From Nitrososphaerales archaeon TH5896 (GTDB lineage: Archaea > Thermoproteota > Nitrososphaeria > Nitrososphaerales > Nitrososphaeraceae): DNA of 12,442 nt. Positions within the stretch are counted from its first letter, which is position 1. Every line of letters begins with the position of its first letter. The notes beneath the pieces are model-generated. The model was not told the DNA's origin. It made no database searches and saw only the letters and a list, made by a program, of their open reading frames with translations. This document shows, piece by piece, positions 7,419 to 12,442 of this stretch. The position numbers were made by a program, and so were the translations under genes. The DNA lies in contig JAATVP010000214.1 of NCBI GenBank assembly GCA_014523625.1, positions 1-12,442 of the forward strand. Direction: 5' to 3'.

Positions 7419-7823
7419 ATTCGTATTATATAATATAAGAAAGTAACTAATAAGTGTCTTGTTATCTAATGCAGGTAGTATCCTGACTTTGAATAGTAGG
7501 ATATTTAAATTGAATTCATCACTTGACGCAAACGGTCGAATTAAAAACACGTGTGGATTAGTATTACTTGGAGCCAGCATTTGGCTCTGACCAAGTTCCT
7601 ACCAGCTCCATTGCTTCTCAAAGCGTTCTGATTAACTCTGCCATGTTTACATCTGTGAACAAAAAATAAGAGAGTACACCAATTCAGCGATTCCTTCGGC
7701 TGAGCGATACAAACATCATCATTATGAATTTCAACATATTTTGATATATTATAAATATATAGCACCGAAATAGTTGTTGGAACCAATGTTACATGCTTTT
7801 ATATGAGTTTTGTTCATATTATT
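7419..7823. other. Divergent promoter region with AT-rich core
   Basis: Divergent genes start at each end. The stretch 7741-7762 is almost pure A/T and contains overlapping TATA-like words on both strands (for example TATAAATATATA at 7750-7761). A hairpin with 6-bp arms (GAGCCA 7571-7576, TGGCTC 7582-7587) lies in the middle. Frames through this region on the - strand have no family features. I see no extra gene. Confidence 0.5.
7797..7804 (+). promoter_or_regulatory. TATA box of the C2H2 zinc finger gene
   Basis: TTTTATAT is centred about 24 nt before the ATG at 7824 and about 36 nt before the ATG at 7836. It overlaps the upstream in-frame ATG at 7803, which makes that earlier start unlikely. 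Confidence 0.5.
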
Positions 7824-8102
7824 ATGAACCTTAAGATGTCGATCCGTGATGTTGTGGATGACCATAGGACGGGGCTATTTACTCGTATCACGATGAAGAC
7901 AAGTAGCAATATTCAAAATGGTAAGGGGCCTAATCAGAATGGGTATCCATCGATACCGCACGGCTATAGTTGCTATGTATGTGGTTCAACCTTTGAAACG
8001 AATCAAGAGAGGTTACTGCATCTAGAAGAGTTTAGGCATATAGATTTGTACAATACCGGATCTCCTCAAGAAAAAGAGGAAATCCGCAGACTTTCGCTCT
8101 AG
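7824..8102 (+). CDS. Single C2H2 zinc finger small protein
   Basis: A protein of about 92 residues carrying one classical C2H2 finger near the middle. The pattern is YSCYVCGSTFETNQERLLHL, with CxxC, then 12 residues, then His, then a second His five residues later in EEFRH. The aromatic Tyr/Phe and Leu core positions are in place. Single-finger proteins of this kind are frequent in Nitrososphaeria and are thought to bind DNA or protein; the target is unknown. The N-terminal 45 residues are polar with an Asn/Gly-rich linker, and the C terminus is a short charged helix. The longest frame starts at 7803, but that ATG lies inside the TATA box, so I prefer 7824 (7836 is also possible). Three perfect palindromes follow the stop codon at once. 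Confidence 0.8.
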   Translation: MNLKMSIRDVVDDHRTGLFTRITMKTSSNIQNGKGPNQNGYPSIPHGYSCYVCGSTFETNQERLLHLEEFRHIDLYNTGSPQEKEEIRRLSL

Positions 8103-8112
8103 CATCATACAA

Positions 8113-8155
8113 ACTAAAGTTTAGTCTATTGTGCAATAGGCAGTTCAATATTGAA
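8113..8155. repeat. Cluster of three perfect palindromes
   Basis: Three dyads lie almost end to end: ACTAAA-G-TTTAGT (8113-8125), CTATTG-TG-CAATAG (8126-8139) and TTCAATATTGAA (8144-8155). Each has perfect 6-bp half sites. They begin 10 nt after the stop codon of the zinc finger gene. They may be binding sites, a processing or termination structure, or part of the remnant that follows. One such dyad would be unremarkable; three in 43 bp is not expected by chance. Confidence 0.65.
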
Positions 8156-8220
8156 GTGCAGTATTTTATACGGAAGGATGAACGTGCCAACAGCTAATCT
8201 TAAACAATATAGTTTGTAGT

Positions 8221-8449
8221 CTTTTTTTCGAATTGCAGCTTGCAGAAGACAATCCAGGTGGTCTACCTCCAGAAAAGATTGAGGCAATCTCCGATGGCAG
8301 GTGGATAATCATGAAGCCTAGGGCACCGGGAAATCATGAAGTTTGCTTCAAAGAAGTGTTACTCGATGTAACACTACTTTGAGCCTGCTATGTGTAGCAC
8401 AAATTTTGCGACCGACGTAACGTACCATATTAGAATTAACTCCAATTAA
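8221..8449 (+). pseudogene. 3' remnant of a secreted thaumarchaeal protein gene, frameshifted
   Basis: No start codon and no intact frame are present, yet translation gives clearly protein-like sequence in two adjoining frames. The first frame gives LAEDNPGG, then ISDGRWIIMKPRAPGNHEV and CFKE, and stops at the TGA at 8380-8382. The next frame takes over near 8372-8378 and gives FEPAMCSTNFATDVTYHI, ending at the TAA at 8447-8449. I recognise the 'AvSDGyw.flKPl.PGkH.i.FkG' and 'NF.tDVTYH' patterns as the C-terminal domain of secreted proteins common in Nitrososphaeria. The switch needs one extra base (or two missing) near 8371-8376. The 5' part of the gene, including a signal peptide, is gone; sequence before 8221 shows no family similarity. 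The recognition is from memory and was not checked by search. Confidence 0.6.
8222..8228 (+). terminator. T7 run, candidate terminator of the zinc finger gene
   Basis: A run of seven T bases lies about 120 nt after the zinc finger gene, where termination before the - strand gene would be expected. It overlaps the start of the degraded gene remnant, so the role is uncertain. Confidence 0.25.
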
Positions 8450-8560
8450 AATTACAGGCCCCAGCTTTGACTGATAAACTATATCCGTTCAGAAAGCTAA
8501 GTCCCCTTTTTAGCATATCTTGGACCCCGGCATATCCTATAACCTGAACTGAGAGATTGT

Positions 8561-9103
8561 TTACTTCCACTGCCACATCAGGAATGTACCATTTCCGCTG
8601 CTATCAACAAAATTCTTGTATATTCCTATCGTGTTGCTTAGAAATGATAGTTCACCACTCGCTCCATCATTAAAGATTGACACTCCACTTCCTTGTGAGG
8701 TACCATCAGAATTGTAATTAGTAAATGCATAGTAGTCATATACTGCAGTATCCCCATTTTCAGCGATGAGCTGTGCATTTCCTTGAAGAAATGCGGTATC
8801 GTTATCTCTAAATGTCCGTTCAAAATTCACCTCCGCGCTTACATTCAAAGACCCATTTAGTATTCCTTCCCCTGTGAAGTTTCCTGTGAGACTCTGGTTC
8901 AATAATTCAGGTTTCCCCAATGTTCCTTCATAATGCTGTTCATAAAATGGATTGCCTAAATCACCGGCTTTGGCAATGCTCACTGCAGTCGTCTCATTGG
9001 TGCTAGCATTCACGTCAAAGAAGGAGGCAGCGAAAAGAAAGAGCATCATCAGAGCAGATCCAAGCATTAGTACTTGCATATTATCATAAAGTCCACCTTT
9101 CAT
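8561..9103 (-). CDS. Secreted or membrane-anchored protein rich in N-glycosylation sequons
   Basis: A 180-residue protein of unknown function. Residues 9-29 form a hydrophobic segment that acts as a signal peptide or N-terminal anchor, so the rest lies outside the cell. The exported part holds eight Asn-X-Ser/Thr sequons (N32, N36, N69, N75, N83, N87, N101, N171), as expected for a heavily N-glycosylated archaeal surface protein. The second half is rich in Asp, Gly, Ser and aromatic residues and reads as beta-strand (VYDYYAFTNYNSDGTSQG, then GELSFLSNTIGIYKNFV). The end, GNGTFLMWQWK, looks like a final strand. No cysteine is present after cleavage. ATG 9103 is preceded by a weak TATA-like CTTATTAGC about 34 nt upstream; ATG 9079 is the alternative. 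It is flanked on both sides by remnants of other secreted-protein genes. Confidence 0.85.
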   Translation of the reverse strand: MKGGLYDNMQVLMLGSALMMLFLFAASFFDVNASTNETTAVSIAKAGDLGNPFYEQHYEGTLGKPELLNQSLTGNFTGEGILNGSLNVSAEVNFERTFRDNDTAFLQGNAQLIAENGDTAVYDYYAFTNYNSDGTSQGSGVSIFNDGASGELSFLSNTIGIYKNFVDSSGNGTFLMWQWK

Positions 9104-9241
9104 GAAAAATCAAAATATTCCTTCTTTGACAATGCTAATAAGTGTATCCGCTCGTCAAGGGCGCGCCCGATATTCGTATTAAATTTAAATTGAACAATTA
9201 GGAATATAAGGCCTATTCTTCGGTCTTCTCTAGGATTTGAG

Positions 9242-9690
9242 ATGTCAACATATGCTTATCATGCGATCGCATACTTATGTGCTGTTTCAACAGTGAGTTT
9301 CGTAATAATGATTCCAACTATTCATGACAAAGCTCTTGCTCAGACAGGAAGTTCATTAGAGTATGGGTTTGTTACAAAATTGGGAACTCAGGCAGATGAA
9401 CCGTGACAATTTGATGGTCCGGCAGGTGTTGCCATAGAATCAAACGATAGCGTTTACATAACGGGTATAAATAACCATCGAATTCAAAAATTCTCAGGAA
9501 ATGGTGAATATATATCTACATTTGGAAACGAGGGTGAGGTGATGGACAGTTTATAGAGCCCGAGGGTATAGACGTAGACTCTGAAGGGAACATTTATGTT
9601 GCTGATACCTGTAATTTTAGGATTCAGGTATTTTCGCAAGAATTAACTACAACCTCTTGGTTACCGATTTGTTATAGAATTGAGTTTTAA
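9242..9690 (+). pseudogene. NHL-repeat (beta-propeller) secreted protein pseudogene
   Basis: From the ATG at 9242 the frame reads a signal peptide (hydrophobic residues 8-26, Ala-X-Ala-type end near ALAQ at 31-34). A first NHL repeat with GVAIESNDSVYITG and HRIQKFSGNGEYISTFG follows. A TGA at 9404-9406 interrupts the frame where the family has Gly in a PGQF-type motif; one base change (GGA to TGA) explains it. A second break lies at 9538-9539: restoring one G there joins the frame to GDGQFIEPEGIDVDSEGN and then IYVADTCNFRIQVFS, a second NHL repeat. After about 9645 the sequence is no longer NHL-like and stops at 9688-9690, whereas functional proteins need around six repeats for a propeller. 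So the gene has a nonsense codon, a one-base deletion and a lost 3' end. Confidence 0.8.
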
Positions 9691-10631
9691 AATATCGCCA
9701 TCCACTGATTAACCTTGGTTGCTTTCAGCTGATTTGTTAATAATTCAGTACCTCTCACTACGTTTGCTTGTATTTACAATTTTACTTTTTTTAGAAACGT
9801 TGCTTTAATCCAGGGAGTCCGGATTTATGAAAATTAGAGAATAAAAGGTCCGACCTACATTCAAATACTCGATTTCATGCCAGAATAAATGATCATACAA
9901 GAACAGGTTTATCCCCGGTAGTTTTAATTGATTTTCTACATCCCATAATCACATCAATTACGGTAATTTCTCATAAAGATCGATGCTCGGTTCAGTGAGA
10001 AAACTGGAGCCTGTGCGCTTCGTCCCCTAAGTCTCTAGGAAAGGATAGCACTTTTAGAATCATTTTTTGAGATATTCATGGAGAACAATTACTGCCTTTC
10101 TTATTCGATTAATGCGTTTAATCGTTGTTGACGCTTCCGCCTTATTATCGGAGTCTATTCGGATCTCTGTATCTCATTCAGCAAATTCAAGAAATACGAT
10201 ACCAAGATCTGTCGTTGATAATTTTTTAAAATGCTTATTTCTTAAACCCTATGTCGAATGGTAAGCTCAGGATATGTTGACAACAAAAAAATGTAATTTA
10301 ATATTGCTATTAACTATTGACTGTAATCAAAAGACAGATATCAAGTATATGTGAATCGAAGGTGTGCAGATGATGCATCACGTCAATGTGTGATCAGAAT
10401 GGATTTTGAAAGAGTTCAAAGTCATGCCTGTGTATAGTATATTACAAAGTTGTAATCTTAAACCTTATCATCCGCTCTGCAGTGGTGAACTATAAATGTG
10501 TCAATCTTATCTTTTTCAAGTTTATTTTCTGGTTGGCATACAAACGACATTATTCATTCTGCTAAAGGGCTGAAACATTCTCATCGAAAATATCGAATAT
10601 CGGTATCGTTTAGATCACTCGTGCACCACGC
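9691..10631. other. Long gene-poor stretch
   Basis: About 940 nt without a gene I can defend. A + strand frame at 10067-10264 (TTG start) and a - strand stretch at 10060-10248 with one internal stop overlap each other; neither shows family features. A 16-bp dyad (ATTACAA-AG-TTGTAAT) lies at 10441-10456 beside TATA-like sequence. Four copies of the word ATCG occur within 10581-10610. The length and the lack of structure fit decayed DNA next to the two pseudogenes. Confidence 0.5.
10441..10456. promoter_or_regulatory. Operator-like dyad ATTACAA-AG-TTGTAAT
   Basis: Perfect 7-bp half sites separated by two bases, directly after TATA-like GTATAGTATATT. The form suits a dimeric winged helix regulator. 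However, about two such dyads are expected by chance in a window of this size, and no clear gene starts downstream on either strand. Confidence 0.25.
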
Positions 10632-12442
10632 CTAAATCTTGGGAATGATATACTTACTCCCTTTCAAAATCTTTGGCATTTTATTACTCCACGGAAATAA
10701 AACTGGTGCCTGTGAAGGTAGATTAGGCCCCCACAGACTGATGTCAAGATTAGGTCGAATAGCCCTACTTGTTTGCTGCCTTGCATAGGCGGCCTCAGAT
10801 AATCTAGTTTGGTGTAAACCGATCTTAGAAGTAGACAATGTAGTCCTTTTCTCTCCAAGTCTTCGTGGAAGGTGCAGAGGGCGTATTCTTTTTGAAACTT
10901 TTGACTTGTCAGATCGCGTCATATAATGTTCCTTTTCTTCAAGTTGAAAACTTACATTGCTTTTAGGACAAGCAGTATGGTTTCCATCTAAGTGAGAATG
11001 GAGTCCATCCAAGGTCATTTCTAGTATATCACAAGATTCTGCCGCGCCATTAGGAATCGTTTCCTTCGGCCCAGTCAAGGTGCTTCCATCAACATCCAGA
11101 TACGATTCTGATTTTGGTAACGAAGAATCCTTTCTAGGAGTATTGACCATCTCCTCTTGAATGTCGGGTTTTGAATTGTTTGCAGATAAATATTTTGGCG
11201 CTTGGTCCGGTGATGAGATTCGCAAAGTTTGAGGCTGGGGATGACGGTTTTCTATGATTATCTGTCTTACATGTTCAAGGTCATCTTTCTTGATTCCCAT
11301 CTTTGTTAGCGATCTAGTTAGCGTGGCCGTCTCTTTGGTGAGATTCAAGTTTGCCAACAACATATTGTATGCAGATTCTAAGCTATCCAGTTGAGACTTG
11401 CGTTCGCTCACCTTCGCACCCAAATCTAAGTAATCGAGATAGTATTCCTCGAGATCTCTAAAGTGCTTTCTGAAAGCGGCATTCTTTTCGATAGGCATTT
11501 CATGGCGGTTGTGGCCTAGGTCTTGAACCAGTACCCTTTGGATTTCATCGATAAGATTGTTCAGTAGCTTTAACTCCTTGAGACCAATTCCCTTATCCTT
11601 GAGATATTCTAGCTCACGTAAATTCTGGGAGTTCCTTGATATAGCATCCTCTAGGTTGGCGTTCTCTTTAAGGAGTCCGTCATTTTTAAGTTTTAGAAGA
11701 AGGTTTTCATTATGAATCCTAAAGCTCTCATCTTCAGATTCTGCAATGTACGCTATCCTATTCGCTATTTCGTCAATTGAATAATGGTGTTTTTTGACAA
11801 CCTTCGCCAAATCTACTAATGCCGGAATCCGTTCCTTTCGGAATTCAATTGCATCAAGGCCTCTCTTGAGATCTGTCTCGCATTCAAATTCTGCCTCTAA
11901 AGCCTCTTTCTGTGCACTGATCTTATGTATCGTCTTTGTTAGATCATCTTTTTCTAATCGTAGCGAATAGTTGGTCTGCAATTGTCTCTTTTCCTCCGAC
12001 TTCGCGGCTTCAATATTTTCGACGATCCGAGGAATCGAGATTGCCCCATTTAGGCATTGGTTTTGTCCACGGAAGAAGTGGAGCTCTTTAACTTCTTCCG
12101 CTATTCGGGTAGGGGGTAAGCCAGCCTCTCTGTGAAGCTCCCAAAGCTGCTTGATAAAATCTTCGAAGTCTTCATCATCTGCTCCCATATTCCTTAAAAT
12201 CATCTCAATCCTATGTCCAATCTCACACTTTCCTATGGAGAGACCGGATCTAGACATAGCAAGAGAAAGGTTCCTGCATCGTTCTATTAATCCTGGACCG
12301 TATTTCAGCTTATTTTCTGAGACGATATTACTGACAGTAGCATCGCTCACACCATGCCTTATTGCATTCTCGTGCCTAAATATTCCGGATAGATAACTCT
12401 CTAAAACTGCTTCTCGTATTATTTGAGGTATAATTGCGGTCA
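10632..12442 (-). CDS. HTH plus coiled-coil protein, 5' end beyond the window
   Basis: The first start codon inside the window is a GTG at 12350 (572 residues), but the frame is open to the edge and the upstream 30 codons are protein-like. They include REAVLESYLSGIFRHENAIR, leading into HGVSDATVSNIVSENK, which reads as a helix-turn-helix. So the true start lies outside. Numbering from the GTG: HTH end 1-13, helical region 20-100, coiled coils about 109-168 and 205-250, further helices 255-365, then a polar, likely disordered tail (370-530) and a basic, Pro/Trp-containing end. I recall a large Nitrososphaeria family with an N-terminal 'GAGTVS.II' HTH followed by long coiled coils, which fits. 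The role is unknown; DNA binding with SMC-like or scaffold function is inference. No membrane segment or nucleotide-binding motif is visible. Confidence 0.85.
   Translation of the reverse strand, partial: TAIIPQIIREAVLESYLSGIFRHENAIRHGVSDATVSNIVSENKLKYGPGLIERCRNLSLAMSRSGLSIGKCEIGHRIEMILRNMGADDEDFEDFIKQLWELHREAGLPPTRIAEEVKELHFFRGQNQCLNGAISIPRIVENIEAAKSEEKRQLQTNYSLRLEKDDLTKTIHKISAQKEALEAEFECETDLKRGLDAIEFRKERIPALVDLAKVVKKHHYSIDEIANRIAYIAESEDESFRIHNENLLLKLKNDGLLKENANLEDAISRNSQNLRELEYLKDKGIGLKELKLLNNLIDEIQRVLVQDLGHNRHEMPIEKNAAFRKHFRDLEEYYLDYLDLGAKVSERKSQLDSLESAYNMLLANLNLTKETATLTRSLTKMGIKKDDLEHVRQIIIENRHPQPQTLRISSPDQAPKYLSANNSKPDIQEEMVNTPRKDSSLPKSESYLDVDGSTLTGPKETIPNGAAESCDILEMTLDGLHSHLDGNHTACPKSNVSFQLEEKEHYMTRSDKSKVSKRIRPLHLPRRLGEKRTTLSTSKIGLHQTRLSEAAYARQQTSRAIRPNLDISLWGPNLPSQAPVLFPWSNKMPKILKGSKYIIPKI

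Noticed and set aside
7419..7580. N-terminal extension of the DUF6659-like frame up to 7580
   Set aside because: The extra 54 residues do not resemble the family and run through promoter-like AT-rich DNA; ATG 7418 fits the family start.
7541..7786. 81-codon - strand frame
   Set aside because: Lies in the divergent promoter region, alternative start codon, overlaps TATA sequences, no family features.
9159..9168. GC palindrome GGGCGCGCCC, with ATGCGATCGCAT at 9261-9272
   Set aside because: Palindromes of this length occur by chance; the second lies in the former signal peptide of the NHL pseudogene. No copies elsewhere in the window.
10067..10264. 65-codon + strand frame with a TTG start
   Set aside because: No family features and no promoter at a suitable distance; antisense to an equally plausible - strand stretch.
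10496..10573. 25-codon hydrophobic frame (ATG start) downstream of the 10441 dyad
   Set aside because: Could be a membrane microprotein, but such short frames are common by chance, and the only TATA-like sequence nearby overlaps the start.
10581..10610. Four ATCG words in 30 bp
   Set aside because: Irregular spacing, no clear unit and no neighbouring start it could control.

Overview
The window looks like a piece of a Nitrososphaeria (Thaumarchaeota) chromosome, probably from a soil-type ammonia-oxidising lineage. The evidence is indirect but consistent. Promoters are TATA-like boxes about 26-30 nt before start codons (leaderless style) rather than Shine-Dalgarno sites. Small proteins of types I associate with this group are present: a DUF6659-like protein, a single C2H2 zinc finger protein, a PRC-barrel-like protein, a one-domain winged helix protein and a HTH plus coiled-coil protein. 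Secreted proteins carry many N-glycosylation sequons. Base composition is moderate (about 40% GC by eye) and coding density is low. No rRNA, tRNA, CRISPR array or intact mobile element was seen.

Left part (1-6294): a UbiA-family membrane prenyltransferase on the + strand, whose frame is open to the left edge. Next come a convergent winged helix regulator on the - strand, two consecutive + strand genes of the non-hydrolysing UDP-GlcNAc 2-epimerase fold, and a classical short-chain dehydrogenase with its own TATA box. The first epimerase (500 aa) is divergent and carries an insertion; the second (408 aa) is more standard. They are only about 29% of the way to being explained by context, because no glycosyltransferase, oxidase or flippase lies beside them. 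They probably make ManNAc-type nucleotide sugars for surface glycans.

Middle part (6295-8102): a 490 nt gap without a gene, then two small - strand genes (PRC-barrel-like and DUF6659-like), then a divergent C2H2 zinc finger gene. The two small genes are 54 nt apart and the downstream one has its own well-placed TATA box. The C2H2 gene starts beyond an AT-rich promoter region. Just after its stop codon lie three perfect short palindromes in a row within 43 bp.

Right part (8103-12442): a corridor of decay. It holds the 3' remnant of a secreted protein gene (frameshifted), an intact - strand gene for a sequon-rich secreted protein, and a NHL beta-propeller pseudogene with a signal peptide, a nonsense codon and a one-base deletion. 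About 940 nt without a convincing gene follow. The window ends inside a long - strand gene for a HTH plus coiled-coil protein; its frame stays open through the right edge, so the N terminus, including most of the HTH, lies above the first start codon visible here.

Functionally the only shared theme is the cell envelope: prenyl transfer, amino-sugar epimerisation, and glycosylated or beta-propeller secreted proteins, some of them dead. I see no defence system or other clearly new multi-gene system. The most unusual signals are the divergent epimerase, the two hidden pseudogenes, the palindrome cluster and the truncated HTH coiled-coil protein.
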